From Zoogloeaceae bacterium (lineage in GTDB: Bacteria; Pseudomonadota; Gammaproteobacteria; Burkholderiales; Rhodocyclaceae), in assembly GCA_031256795.1 (NCBI GenBank), contig JAIRPW010000044.1, forward strand, positions 1 to 46,972: DNA of 46,972 bases, written 5' to 3'. A program made the translations under genes and the position numbers. Below are positions 7,825-16,617 of the stretch, piece after piece (positions within the stretch are counted from its first letter, which is position 1; every line of letters begins with the position of its first letter). The notes beneath the pieces were generated by a model that was given only the letters and a program-made list of their open reading frames with translations, was not told where the DNA came from and did not search any database.

Positions 7825-8928
7825 ATGCGGAAAAAGATACTCGCGCTCGCGCTGACCGCCGCTTCCTGCACGGCTTCCGCGCAATCCAATCTTGTAGTTT
7901 ATGGGCTGATTGACGTGGGATTTTCCCGCCGCGGCGACAACATCGCCTCCGGCGTATCGCCCAAAAACAGCATAGATGACAGTCTGTCCACAGGCAGCCG
8001 CATCGGATTCAAAGGAGCGGAACATCTGGGCGGCGGCGTCAAGGCGTTTTTCACGCTGGAAAGCGGTTTTGCGGCGGATACCGGCCAGCAGCGCCAGAGC
8101 GGACGACTCTTCGGACGACAGGCCTTTTTCGGGCTAACAGGAAATTTCGGCACGGTGACGGTTGGGCGCGTCCATACGCCGCGCTATCTGTTTCTGACCG
8201 CGATTGATCCCTTTAGGGGCGGGCGCGTGGGAAGCTACCGCAACGCGATCTCCGCTCCCTCGGCGCTTACCGCAGGAGGAGAAAATCTTTTAGACCCCAT
8301 CCGTCTGGATAACGCCATTGCCTACACTTCTCCCGCCTTCTCCGGATTCAACATCACGACGGTCTATTCCGCCAATGCCCTTCTGGAGGAGCATGAGGGC
8401 AACAAGCATGACAATACCGTATTCGCCTTCTTGCCGCGCTATGTCCACGGGCCTTTAGACCTTGGCGTGTCCTACCACCAAATCAGGGACAGCGGCAAGG
8501 GCGCAGGCGTCAATGGCCTCGTCCGAGCGAAAATTACCAATGGGGCGGTTGGCGGCGCCTATGACTTCGGCGCGTTTACACTTTCCGCCTTTCACGATTA
8601 CAGCAAAGCCACGGCGGAGGGTATTCGCAAAATCACCCTGAAAGCCTGGCTCGTCGGCCTTCATGTGCCATTCGGCAACCACGCAGTGCAGATTTCCTAT
8701 CTCCAGTCCCATCTGAACGACGGCCACGATCTAGGCAAGGCAAAGCAATGGGCAGCGGGCTACACCTACGCGATTTCCAAACGCGCCGAATTTTACGCCG
8801 CCTCCGCCAACATCAAGAACGCGAAAAAAAACGGCGTCTACACACGCAAAGCCTCCGTAGGCGACGCGTTCAACCCTGGCGGCGGCTATCAGCGCGGCGT
8901 TCAGTTCGGCCTGAAATATAGTTTCTGA
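7825..8928 (+). CDS. Gram-negative trimeric porin (porin 2)
   Basis: A 367-residue paralogue of porin 1. It has a signal peptide MRKKILALALTAASCTASA, then QSNLVVYGLIDVGFSRRGDN, the GSRIGFKGAEHLGGGVKAFFTLE block and a C-terminal GLKYSF with terminal Phe. CAAGGAG lies 5-6 bases before the ATG, in the same context (AAGGAGTTCYCATGCG) as the other two porins here. Differences from porin 1 cluster in stretches likely to be surface loops, for example a shorter segment around the middle of the chain. Whether both copies are expressed together is not visible. The following terminator is a decayed version of the porin 1 terminator. Confidence 0.93.
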   Translation: MRKKILALALTAASCTASAQSNLVVYGLIDVGFSRRGDNIASGVSPKNSIDDSLSTGSRIGFKGAEHLGGGVKAFFTLESGFAADTGQQRQSGRLFGRQAFFGLTGNFGTVTVGRVHTPRYLFLTAIDPFRGGRVGSYRNAISAPSALTAGGENLLDPIRLDNAIAYTSPAFSGFNITTVYSANALLEEHEGNKHDNTVFAFLPRYVHGPLDLGVSYHQIRDSGKGAGVNGLVRAKITNGAVGGAYDFGAFTLSAFHDYSKATAEGIRKITLKAWLVGLHVPFGNHAVQISYLQSHLNDGHDLGKAKQWAAGYTYAISKRAEFYAASANIKNAKKNGVYTRKASVGDAFNPGGGYQRGVQFGLKYSF

Positions 8929-8959
8929 CTTTGGTTCCGGTATCGCCCCACAGCAAAAT

Positions 8960-8984
8960 GGGCGTCCTTACAACGCCCGTCTTT
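8960..8984 (+). terminator. Weak terminator after porin 2
   Basis: GGGCGT (8960-8965), loop of 7 bases, ACGCCC (8973-8978), then GTCTTT. It resembles the porin 1 terminator (GGGCGTT...AACGCCC) but with a shorter stem and a poor T run. Confidence 0.5.
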
Positions 8985-9036
8985 CCCGCGGTTTTTCCCA
9001 TTCCGCCCGCCATACCTCAAGCAGCGTCTCCGGCCT

Positions 9037-9363
9037 TTAGTCGCGGCGCAGGGAGCATACGCCGCTCAGAACCTGCAATTGATTTTCCCGGGCAAAATTT
9101 TTCAGATAATCATAGGCCTGCGGAGAAATCTCGCGCAGGACCCCGTCCACGAACACCGCTTTTTCGCCGTTATAGTCGCCGGGACTGGCATACGGGGAAT
9201 AACGCATTTTTTTCGTCGCGCCGAAAGCGGAAAGCACGCCGCACAGCCGTTCCGCCCAATCGCCCGGACGAAATTTCCGCCCTTCCAGCGTGGAGCCTAA
9301 AATGATGAAGGAAGCGGTCAGCTCGCTATCCGGGGAATCAAAAAAACCATCGGAATTACTCAT
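9037..9363 (-). CDS. DUF3579 family protein
   Basis: A 108-residue protein of a small family common in Betaproteobacteria; its function is not known. The core features visible are a start strand (FIILGSTLEGRKFRPGDWAERLCGVLSAFG), a middle MRYSPYASPGDYNGEKAVFVDG segment and the conserved C-terminal ISPQAYDYLKNFARENQLQVL. There is no signal peptide or membrane segment, so it should be cytoplasmic. The start at 9363 (MSNSDGFF) is chosen over an upstream in-frame ATG because the first 14 residues of the longer version are not family-like. It is divergent from ilvD, with 216 bases between the starts. Confidence 0.8.
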   Translation of the reverse strand: MSNSDGFFDSPDSELTASFIILGSTLEGRKFRPGDWAERLCGVLSAFGATKKMRYSPYASPGDYNGEKAVFVDGVLREISPQAYDYLKNFARENQLQVLSGVCSLRRD

Positions 9364-9579
9364 GAAAAACCTACGCCCTGTCAGAAAAACGCGCCGGACA
9401 AACACGCTTTGTAGAGAAACTGTTTTTGCATTCTAACAGAAGCATCTCTTCCCTTGTTTTTTGCGCGGCAAACTTTCCCGCGCATCCCCGAATACCGCCA
9501 GACGGTCAAGCGGTGTTATTATTTTTTTGCCCGCGCGGTAAATTTTCTTCCACCCCTCCACAAGAAAGTCAGCACCATT

Positions 9580-11448
9580 ATGCCCAGCTACCGTTCCCGC
9601 CGTTCCACGCATGGCCGCAACATGGCCGGCGCGCGCGCCCTATGGCGCGCGACCGGCGTCAAAGATACGGATTTCGGCAAGCCCATCATTGCCGTCGTCA
9701 ATTCCTTTACCCAGTTTGTTCCCGGCCACGTGCATTTGCAGCCCATAGGACGCCTGGTTGCCCAGGAAATTGAGGCGGCAGGCGGTATCGCCAAAGAATT
9801 CAATACCATCGCCATTGACGATGGCATCGCCATGGGGCATGACGGGATGCTCTATTCGCTTCCCTCCCGCGACCTCATTGCCGATTCCGTAGAATATATG
9901 GCAAACGCGCACTGCGCGGACGCGCTGGTCTGCATCTCGAACTGCGACAAAATCACCCCCGGTATGTTGATGGCGGCCATGCGCCTCAATATCCCCGCCA
10001 TTTTCGTCTCCGGGGGGCCAATGGAAGCCGGGAAAACCGGAGTCGTTGCCGGACACGCCGTCAAACTGGACCTGATTGACGCAATGATTAAAGCGGCGGA
10101 CGCCCGCGTTTCCGACGCTGAAGTCGCGGATATTGAGCGTCTGGCCTGCCCCACCTGCGGTTCCTGTTCCGGCATGTTCACCGCCAATTCCATGAATTGC
10201 CTGACCGAGGCTCTGGGGCTTTCCCTGCCCGGAAACGGCACGCTCTTGGCGACGCACGCGGACCGCCGCAGACTTTTTACCCGCGCCGGACAAATTATCG
10301 TGGAACTGGCGCGGCGCTACTATGAAGAGGATGACCCGCGCGTTCTGCCGCGCGCCATCGCCAACAAGGCCGCTTTTGAAAACGCGATGCGCCTTGATAT
10401 TGCCATGGGCGGTTCCACCAATACCGTATTGCATCTTCTCGCGGTCGCGCATGAGGCGGGCGTGGATTTCACCATGACCGACATTGACCGTCTTTCACGG
10501 CAAACGCCATGCCTGTGCAAGGTCGCGCCCGCTACCGACAAATACCACATCGAAGACGTACACCGCGCGGGCGGCGTCATGGCAATTCTCGCGGAACTTT
10601 CCCGCGCGGGATTGATTGACCGGGAAACGCCGACGGTCTACGCGAAAACCTTGGGCGAAGCCATGGATACCCATGACGTCAGCGCCATCACCAATCTGGG
10701 CGTCCTGGAATTCTATAAAGCCGCGCCCGGAGGCGTTCCATCGCTGGAAGCTTTCTCACAGCAAAATCGCTGGCCGGAATTGGATATTGACCGCACCCAG
10801 GGCTGCATCCGTAATCTGGCGAACGCCTATTCGGAAGACGGCGGTCTCGCGGCGCTGTACGGCAATATCGCCGAGAAAGGTTGCATCGTAAAAACGGCAG
10901 GCGTAGACGAGTCCATTCTGAAATTCACCGGAAAAGCACGGGTTTTTGAAAGCCAGGAGGACGCCGTGGAAGGCATTCTGGATACCGGCGAACACGGCGT
11001 ACAGGCGGGAGAGGTTGTTGTCATCCGTTACGAAGGCCCGCAAGGCGGACCGGGAATGCAGGAAATGCTCTACCCCACGAGTTATCTGAAATCGCGCGGC
11101 CTGGGCAAAGTCTGCGCCCTTCTGACCGACGGGCGCTTTTCCGGCGGAACTTCGGGGCTTTCCATTGGGCATGTCTCCCCGGAAGCCGCCAACGGCGGCG
11201 CGATTGCGCTCATCAGGGACGGCGATACCATCGAAATTGATATTCCCGCCCGCCGCATTCATCTCGCGGTTTCAGACGCCGAACTCGCCGCCCGCCGTAA
11301 AGCAATGGAAGAAAAAGGAGAAGCCGCGTGGCGTCCGCAAAATCCCCGCGCGCGAATTGTCTCTAAAGCCCTGCAAGCCTACGCGCTCTTCGCCACCTCC
11401 GCCGACCGGGGCGCGGTACGCGATCTGACGCAGGTCAGGCGAACCTAA
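9580..11448 (+). CDS. ilvD: Dihydroxy-acid dehydratase
   Basis: IlvD dehydrates 2,3-dihydroxy-isovalerate and 2,3-dihydroxy-3-methylvalerate in valine, isoleucine and leucine synthesis, using an iron-sulfur cluster. The 622-residue product starts [20 protein letters not shown], a near match to the well-known N terminus. Cluster ligands are visible as Cys122 (SNCDKITPG) and the [11 protein letters not shown] motif at Cys190-Cys196. The C-terminal half has [19 protein letters not shown]. The frame is open further upstream, but the ATG at 9580 matches the family start. The 216-base upstream gap contains a GC hairpin (9463-9468 with 9478-9483) and AT-rich tracts; no leucine/valine-type leader peptide was recognised. 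Confidence 0.97.
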   Translation: MPSYRSRRSTHGRNMAGARALWRATGVKDTDFGKPIIAVVNSFTQFVPGHVHLQPIGRLVAQEIEAAGGIAKEFNTIAIDDGIAMGHDGMLYSLPSRDLIADSVEYMANAHCADALVCISNCDKITPGMLMAAMRLNIPAIFVSGGPMEAGKTGVVAGHAVKLDLIDAMIKAADARVSDAEVADIERLACPTCGSCSGMFTANSMNCLTEALGLSLPGNGTLLATHADRRRLFTRAGQIIVELARRYYEEDDPRVLPRAIANKAAFENAMRLDIAMGGSTNTVLHLLAVAHEAGVDFTMTDIDRLSRQTPCLCKVAPATDKYHIEDVHRAGGVMAILAELSRAGLIDRETPTVYAKTLGEAMDTHDVSAITNLGVLEFYKAAPGGVPSLEAFSQQNRWPELDIDRTQGCIRNLANAYSEDGGLAALYGNIAEKGCIVKTAGVDESILKFTGKARVFESQEDAVEGILDTGEHGVQAGEVVVIRYEGPQGGPGMQEMLYPTSYLKSRGLGKVCALLTDGRFSGGTSGLSIGHVSPEAANGGAIALIRDGDTIEIDIPARRIHLAVSDAELAARRKAMEEKGEAAWRPQNPRARIVSKALQAYALFATSADRGAVRDLTQVRRT

Positions 11449-11620
11449 CTCTCCAAACCCTATCTTGGGTATCTTTGCGGAAATCCCGTAAACCCTTCGC
11501 CCATCGGCGGATTTTTACGGCGGGCAACCGCAGGGATTCCCGCAGCTTGCCGCTTTCTCCCCTGCCTTTGCCGCCGCGCGCCATCAGGAATTGCCGGAAT
11601 GGAATACCGCTTCCCGCGCG

Positions 11621-14467
11621 CTATTTTTCCCCGGACGCGGTAAAGGCAGAATTTTTGGCGGCTTCCAGACACTTTCCCAAAAACCGTCCGGTATGGCTTT
11701 CCGGCGTTTTCGCCACTTTTTCCGGAGTTCCCTCCGCCAAAATACGCCCGCCGCCTTCGCCGCCTTCTGGCCCCAGGTCAATAATCCAGTCCGCTGTTTT
11801 GATTACGTCCAGGTTATGCTCAATCACGACGACTGTATTCCCCTGATCTACCAGACGATGCAACACCAGCAACAGCATTTCGATGTCGGCAAAATGCAAG
11901 CCCGTCGTCGGCTCGTCCAAAATATACAGTGTGCGCCCCGTATCGCGCCGTGAAAGCTCCAGCGCGAGCTTGACCCGTTGCGCCTCGCCTCCGGAAAGCG
12001 TCGTCGCGCTTTGTCCCAGCGTCAAATAGGACAAACCTACCTCAGAGAGAGTCTTGAGTTTTCTGGAGACCATCGGAACCGCCGAAAAAAAATCGCCCGC
12101 TTCCTCTACCGTCATTTCCAGAATTTCGTGAATATTTTTCCCCTTGTAGCGGATTTCCAGCGTTTCCCGGTTATACCGTTTACCGTGGCATACATCGCAT
12201 GGCACGTACACATCCGGTAGAAAGTGCATTTCCACCTTGAGTACGCCGTCTCCCTGGCAGGCCTCGCAGCGCCCGCCTTTTACGTTAAAGGAAAATCTTC
12301 CCGGCGCGTATCCGCGCGCGCGCGACTCCGGAAGCTGCGCGAACAAATCGCGTACCGGCGTCAAGAGTCCGGTGTATGTTGCCGGATTTGAGCGCGGCGT
12401 CCGCCCAATCGGCGATTGATCCACATTGATGACCTTGTCGAACCATTCCAGACCCTCCACGCCGGAATGCGCGGCAGGCTCCGCCAGCGCGCCATGAATG
12501 GCGCGCGCCGCCGCGCGGTACAGCGTATCGTTGATCAGCGTAGACTTTCCTGAACCCGACACCCCTGTCACACAGGTAAACAACCCTACCGGCACGGTAA
12601 GCCGCACGTCCCGCAAGTTATTCCCGCAAGCGCCCAACAGCACGACTTGCCTGTCCGCCCCCGGCGGACGGCGACGTCCGGGAAGGGCAATGGCGCGCCG
12701 CCCGGAAAGGTACGCGCCCGTCACGGAAGCGGTATGCGCGGCAATCTCCTCTGGAAGACCCGCCGCCACCACCTCCCCGCCATGCACTCCCGCGCCGATC
12801 CCCATATCCACCACATAATCCGCCGCGCGGATCGCTTCCTCGTCATGCTCCACCACAATGACCGTGTTTCCCATATCGCGCAGATTGACAAGCGTCTTGA
12901 GCAAACGCGCGTTATCACGCTGATGCAAGCCAATGGACGGCTCATCCAGCACATACAAAACGCCGGTCAGCCCAGAGCCAATCTGACTGGCCAAACGGAT
13001 GCGCTGCGCCTCGCCGCCAGAAAGCGTTTCCGCCGAACGCGCAAGGCACAGATACTCCAACCCCACGTCAATTAAAAATTGCAGCCGCGCGTCAATTTCC
13101 CGCAAAATTTTCTCGGCAATCCGCGCTTTTTGTCCTTTTAAGTCCAGGGCGGCGAAAAAGTTCCGCGCTTCTTTTAGCGGCATCTGATTGATTTTATGCA
13201 AAGTCAGCCCGCCAACCTCCACAAACCGCGCTTCTTTTCGCAAGCGGCTGCCCTCGCAAACAGGACAGGAGCGCTGGCTGATGTAACGCGCCAGCTCTTC
13301 CCGCGCCAACGCTGAATCCGTCTCTTTATAGCGCCGTTCCATGGCGGGTAAAATGCCCTCGAATGGCCGCGCCCGCGCGCCTCCTCCGCCCACGCGGGGA
13401 AAATCAATCGCCTCCCGCCCCGAACCAAAGAGGAGTACGCGCCGGACATTTTCATCCAGCGCCTCATAGGGCGTTTCTACGTCAAACCCATAATGCGCCG
13501 CAAGCGACGTTACAACCTGAAAATAAAAGGGATTTTTGCGATCCCAGCCGCGAATTGCCCCCGTTGCCAGAGAAAGACGCGGATCCGCCACCACCCGTCC
13601 CGGATCAAAAAACTGAATCACGCCCAACCCGTCGCATTCAGAACAGGCGCCCATCGGATTATTAAAGGAAAAAAGGCGCGGCTCCAGCTCCTGAATCGCG
13701 TAGGAACATTTCGGACAGGCAAACCGCCCGGAAAAAACGTGCGCGACGCCAGAGTCCATTTCCAGCGCGATGGCGCGATCTTCCGCGAAACGCAAGGCGG
13801 TCTCGAAAGATTCCGCCAGACGCTGGCGCATATCCGCGCGCACTCGCAAACGGTCAACCACTACGTCAATGCTATGTTTTTTTGTTTTCGCCAGCCTGGG
13901 CAGCTCGTCCAGCTCATACACCGCGCCGTCAATTCTCGCGCGCGCAAACCCCTGGGCGCGCAATTCCTCAAGCAGGTCGCGGTATTCCCCCTTGCGTTCC
14001 GTCACTACGGGCGCCAAGATCATCAGCTTGGTTTCTTCTGGCAGAGACAGGACATGATCCACCATCTGCGAAACCGTCTGCGCCGTGAGCGGCAGACCGT
14101 GCTCCGGACATATCGGCGTGCCTGTCCGCGCGAAAAGCAACCGCAAATAATCATGAATTTCCGTCACCGTGCCGACAGTGGAACGCGGATTATGACTGGC
14201 CGCCTTCTGTTCGATGGAAATAGCGGGCGAAAGGCCATCAATCAAATCAACGTCGGGCTTATCCATGATCTGCAAAAACTGCCGCGCGTAAGCGGAAAGA
14301 GATTCCACATAACGCCGCTGCCCCTCGGCATAGAGGGTGTCAAAAGCCAGCGAAGATTTCCCCGAACCGGAAAGCCCCGTCACCACAATCAAGCGGTCAC
14401 GCGGCAAATCAAGGCTAATATTCTTGAGATTGTGCGCGCGCGCGCCGCGAACACGGATCACGTCCAT
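11621..14467 (-). CDS. uvrA: Excinuclease ABC subunit A
   Basis: UvrA is the damage-sensing ATPase of nucleotide excision repair. The 948-residue product begins [24 protein letters not shown], with the first Walker [10 protein letters not shown] and the second GVSGSGKST in the C-terminal half. Two zinc modules are seen: CPKC...CSEC in the first half and CEAC...CDVC in the second. ABC signature motifs [16 protein letters not shown] and [16 protein letters not shown] are each followed by a Walker B region ending in DEP. Length is normal. It converges on ilvD with about 170 bases between stops, in which no clear terminator was found. A long open frame antisense to it (about 13493-14569) is a composition artefact. 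No LexA box was recognised upstream. Confidence 0.97.
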   Translation of the reverse strand: MDVIRVRGARAHNLKNISLDLPRDRLIVVTGLSGSGKSSLAFDTLYAEGQRRYVESLSAYARQFLQIMDKPDVDLIDGLSPAISIEQKAASHNPRSTVGTVTEIHDYLRLLFARTGTPICPEHGLPLTAQTVSQMVDHVLSLPEETKLMILAPVVTERKGEYRDLLEELRAQGFARARIDGAVYELDELPRLAKTKKHSIDVVVDRLRVRADMRQRLAESFETALRFAEDRAIALEMDSGVAHVFSGRFACPKCSYAIQELEPRLFSFNNPMGACSECDGLGVIQFFDPGRVVADPRLSLATGAIRGWDRKNPFYFQVVTSLAAHYGFDVETPYEALDENVRRVLLFGSGREAIDFPRVGGGGARARPFEGILPAMERRYKETDSALAREELARYISQRSCPVCEGSRLRKEARFVEVGGLTLHKINQMPLKEARNFFAALDLKGQKARIAEKILREIDARLQFLIDVGLEYLCLARSAETLSGGEAQRIRLASQIGSGLTGVLYVLDEPSIGLHQRDNARLLKTLVNLRDMGNTVIVVEHDEEAIRAADYVVDMGIGAGVHGGEVVAAGLPEEIAAHTASVTGAYLSGRRAIALPGRRRPPGADRQVVLLGACGNNLRDVRLTVPVGLFTCVTGVSGSGKSTLINDTLYRAAARAIHGALAEPAAHSGVEGLEWFDKVINVDQSPIGRTPRSNPATYTGLLTPVRDLFAQLPESRARGYAPGRFSFNVKGGRCEACQGDGVLKVEMHFLPDVYVPCDVCHGKRYNRETLEIRYKGKNIHEILEMTVEEAGDFFSAVPMVSRKLKTLSEVGLSYLTLGQSATTLSGGEAQRVKLALELSRRDTGRTLYILDEPTTGLHFADIEMLLLVLHRLVDQGNTVVVIEHNLDVIKTADWIIDLGPEGGEGGGRILAEGTPEKVAKTPESHTGRFLGKCLEAAKNSAFTASGEK

Positions 14468-14505
14468 ACTGTTTCCAAACTAAATCTTGAGAATGGGAGG
14501 GAAAA

Positions 14506-14970
14506 TCAGGCGGCGGGACAAAGCATGTCTTCCGCGCGAACATCCGCCCAGCAATGCGGAGTTTCATAAAGGCGCACCGAATCCAGGCGCAGCCGTCCGC
14601 CAAACTTTGTCTGATAGGCCCGCGCGAGCCTTGAAAACGCGATCCGCGCCAGATTTTCCGCCGTAGGCACACAGTCAAGCAGAACCGTTTTGTGCCCCGG
14701 AAGGCTTTGCAAAAAACCGACGATCGGCGCGTCATCCGCGCAGACCAGAAAAGCGTGATCCCAGGCGTCCACCAATTCTTCGCGGGCAATGGCCTTGACG
14801 TCGGAAAAATCCAGCACCATGCCGCGCGCCGCGTCCCCCGGCGTTTCCACCAGATCGCCCGCCAGCGTAATTTCCAGCGCGTAGCGGTGTCCGTGCAGAT
14901 TGCGGCATTGGCTGTTGTGATCGGGAATCCGATGGCCCGCGTCAAATTCCAGGCGGCGAGTTACGCGCAT
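14506..14970 (-). CDS. queD: 6-carboxy-5,6,7,8-tetrahydropterin synthase
   Basis: QueD converts 7,8-dihydroneopterin triphosphate to 6-carboxytetrahydropterin, an early step in queuosine synthesis. The 154-residue product shows the zinc ligands His13 (FDAGHR), His26 and His28 in the motif CRNLHGHRY, with the catalytic Cys22 in the same motif. The later DHAFLV and the PTAENLAR segment with its conserved Glu are also characteristic. It ends 38 bases before the uvrA start and is probably cotranscribed with uvrA. The divergent neighbour is a radical SAM gene. Another queuosine gene, queG, is at 40286. The family includes sepiapterin-type 6-pyruvoyl tetrahydropterin synthases, but the Cys-Arg-Asn-x-His-Gly-His context favours QueD. 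Confidence 0.9.
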   Translation of the reverse strand: MRVTRRLEFDAGHRIPDHNSQCRNLHGHRYALEITLAGDLVETPGDAARGMVLDFSDVKAIAREELVDAWDHAFLVCADDAPIVGFLQSLPGHKTVLLDCVPTAENLARIAFSRLARAYQTKFGGRLRLDSVRLYETPHCWADVRAEDMLCPAA

Positions 14971-15001
14971 AAGAGAGAAACGTATAAGAAAAACAGCCGT
15001 T

Positions 15002-15007
15002 ATTATA
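15002..15007 (-). promoter_or_regulatory. Candidate -10 box for queD
   Basis: A perfect TATAAT (15007-15002) lies about 32 bases upstream of the queD ATG; no good -35 hexamer was found at 16-18 bases. The 71-base gap is shared with the divergent radical SAM gene. Confidence 0.35.
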
Positions 15008-15041
15008 AGCGTCCTTGCGGAAAAACCCTTTGGAACCCTTT

Positions 15042-15911
15042 ATGTCTCCCGCCTCTGATTTCCTCTCCGTTCTTGCGCACCGACGCGACGCGGCGGATTT
15101 GCGTTATGTTTATCCAGTACTTTCCCGCCGCGCCCGCGGAGTCTCCATCGGCGTCAATCTCAACATCAACCGCGCCTGTAACTGGGCGTGTACCTATTGT
15201 CAGGTGGAAGGATTACGGCGCGGCGCGCCTGATCCTGTGGAAATTCCCCGGCTTGTCAAAGAATTGCGGCATTTTTTGCGTCTCGCGCGCGAACCGGATT
15301 ATCTGGCGCGGCATGTTCGTGATGAAGCGCTGCGCCGACTGGCGGACGTCGCCTTTTCCGGCGACGGCGAACCGACCGGCGCGAAGGAATTTCCGGAGAT
15401 CGTTGAAGCGGTCACGGCTTTGCTGCGCGAGATGGAACTGTCGGAGCAATTGCCAATCCGCCTCATCACCAACGGCAGTCTTATTGAGCGCCGCGCGACG
15501 CAAAAAGGCATTTCGCGGCTGGCAGAAGCAAAAGGGGAAGTTTGGTTCAAAGTGGATCGCGGCAGCGCGGCAGGAATGCTTGCGGTCAATCAGACGCGCA
15601 GCCAGCCGGAAATCGTTCTGCGCCGCCTTTTATTGTGCGCCCGTCTTGCGCCTACCTGGGCGGAGACCTGCTGGTTTGCTCAGAATGGCCGCGCTCCAGA
15701 CGCCGCCGAGGAAGAGGCCTATCTCGCGCTCATCGCGCGGGCGGCGCCGTTCATTCGCGGGATTCATCTCTACGGCCTTGCGCGGCAGCCCCGCCCGGAG
15801 GCGCTGGAAGGAGCCTCGGCAGCGCTCTCTCGCCTTTCTCCGGAAAAAATCCAATCCTGGGGGGAAACTATCGCAAAAAGAACGGGCGTCAGGGTGGAAA
15901 TCTTCCCCTGA
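15042..15911 (+). CDS. Radical SAM protein of the bacterial wyosine-synthase-like (COG0731) type
   Basis: A 289-residue radical SAM protein. The 4Fe-4S/SAM motif is CX3CX2C at Cys46, Cys50 and Cys53 (RACNWACTYCQVEG), followed by the glycine-rich FSGDGEPT segment that contacts SAM and the LITNGSL strand. The overall pattern matches bacterial relatives of TYW1 (imidazoG37 synthase), for which no wyosine substrate is expected in bacteria. The true function is unknown. It is not QueE, whose motif spacing and length differ, despite lying divergent from queD. The start at ATG 15042 is preferred to an upstream TTG at 15015, as GGAA lies 7 bases before it. A terminator hairpin overlaps its stop codon. 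Confidence 0.82.
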   Translation: MSPASDFLSVLAHRRDAADLRYVYPVLSRRARGVSIGVNLNINRACNWACTYCQVEGLRRGAPDPVEIPRLVKELRHFLRLAREPDYLARHVRDEALRRLADVAFSGDGEPTGAKEFPEIVEAVTALLREMELSEQLPIRLITNGSLIERRATQKGISRLAEAKGEVWFKVDRGSAAGMLAVNQTRSQPEIVLRRLLLCARLAPTWAETCWFAQNGRAPDAAEEEAYLALIARAAPFIRGIHLYGLARQPRPEALEGASAALSRLSPEKIQSWGETIAKRTGVRVEIFP

Positions 15912-15920
15912 CGCCTGTTT
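15885..15920 (+). terminator. Terminator hairpin overlapping the radical SAM stop codon
   Basis: GGCGTCAGGG (15885-15894) pairs perfectly over 10 bp with CCCTGACGCC (15906-15915); the TGA stop (15909-15911) sits inside the 3' arm. Only TGTTT follows, so the T run is short. Confidence 0.6.
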
Positions 15921-15963
15921 CGCGCTGTAGCCGGTCGTCTTGTAGACGCCAGACATTCCCTTT

Positions 15964-16275
15964 TTAGGAAGCGGCTGCTTCCAAAGCCTTTTTCTTGTCG
16001 CTCGCCTGTTTTTTCAAAGACTTGAAAAGGTCCGGCTCGTACTTTTTCAGATACTCGGCCACATCCACGTCCTCGCGCTTTAACTTGTAGATGTCAATTT
16101 GCTCTACGTGTACAAGGCGCAACAGTTCACGCACAGGTTTCGGCATATTGCGTCCGCTCTCGTAGCGCGAACCGCCACTTTGAGTTACATTTACCTTAGA
16201 CCAAAACTCTTGCTGGTTCATCCCCATGCGATAACGAATCTCACGCGGGTTGAGGTTGCTTTTCCCGTTATTCAT
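15964..16275 (-). CDS. Small helix-turn-helix regulator (XRE-like)
   Basis: A 103-residue cytoplasmic protein with an N-terminal helix-turn-helix. Residues about 12-60 (REIRYRMGMNQQEFWSKVNV then TQSGGSRYESGRNMPKPVRE) read as an XRE/lambda-repressor-type DNA-binding domain with a TQSGGSRYESGR recognition region. The Lys-rich C-terminal tail (KSLKKQASDKKKALEAAAS) has no known fold. Similar small HTH proteins occur widely in Betaproteobacteria without an assigned role. AAGGAG sits 5 bases before the ATG at 16275; an upstream in-frame ATG lacks this. The AT-rich region upstream, shared with divergent hrpA, holds several perfect palindromes, which suggests autoregulation (inference). Confidence 0.85.
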   Translation of the reverse strand: MNNGKSNLNPREIRYRMGMNQQEFWSKVNVTQSGGSRYESGRNMPKPVRELLRLVHVEQIDIYKLKREDVDVAEYLKKYEPDLFKSLKKQASDKKKALEAAAS

Positions 16276-16322
16276 GATTTCTCCTTTCAATTTCAGCCAG
16301 CACAAAATGAAGTGAACTACCT

Positions 16323-16440
16323 ACTTTTGTTCTATGACAAAAGTCATAACACAAGAAGTCTATCACAAACTGATAGCGTTGTTGCATAGCGCTATCTATC
16401 TGATTTGGCAGTCCTCAAAAAACATTTATCGCTAAATGTT
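16323..16440. promoter_or_regulatory. Cluster of palindromes (candidate operators) between the HTH gene and hrpA
   Basis: The 342-base gap 16276-16617 is markedly AT-rich and carries no gene. Perfect inverted repeats are TATGAC-aaaa-GTCATA (16333-16348, inside the wider ACTTTTGT-tctatg-ACAAAAGT at 16323-16344), CTATCA-caaac-TGATAG (16360-16376), GATAGCG/CGCTATC (16372-16378 with 16390-16396) and AACATTT-atcgct-AAATGTT (16421-16440). The first two have similar half-sites and lie about 28 bp apart, the form expected of tandem operators. They lie 50-100 bp upstream of the HTH start. The rest (16441-16617) is AT-rich with no clear signal beyond a small CCGCT/AGCGG hairpin near 16556. Confidence 0.5.
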
Positions 16441-16617
16441 TTGTCAAATTATATATTCATAAATGATAAATGCAATACTTATTTGTTCTATTTTACAATT
16501 CTAACAAATTTATTTTGGGTAAAAATATTTTTCCGTCATAGTACGTCGGCCTAAACCGCTCTTTCCAAGCGGCTTATCTCGTAGAATTTCACTTTTTAGA
16601 CCCTGGGCGTGTTTTGT

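Noticed and set aside
11449-11620. Terminator between convergent ilvD and uvrA
   Set aside because: Only loose inverted repeats (CGTAAA/TTTACG with a long loop) and no suitable T run on either strand.
13493-14569. Long open frame antisense to uvrA (358 codons)
   Set aside because: It lies entirely opposite a clear UvrA coding region, lacks any domain or start signal, and is explained by high GC and low stop-codon density.
15042-15911. QueE (7-carboxy-7-deazaguanine synthase) as the identity of the radical SAM gene next to queD
   Set aside because: Sequence blocks and length fit the COG0731 wyosine-like family, not QueE, despite the tempting neighbour.
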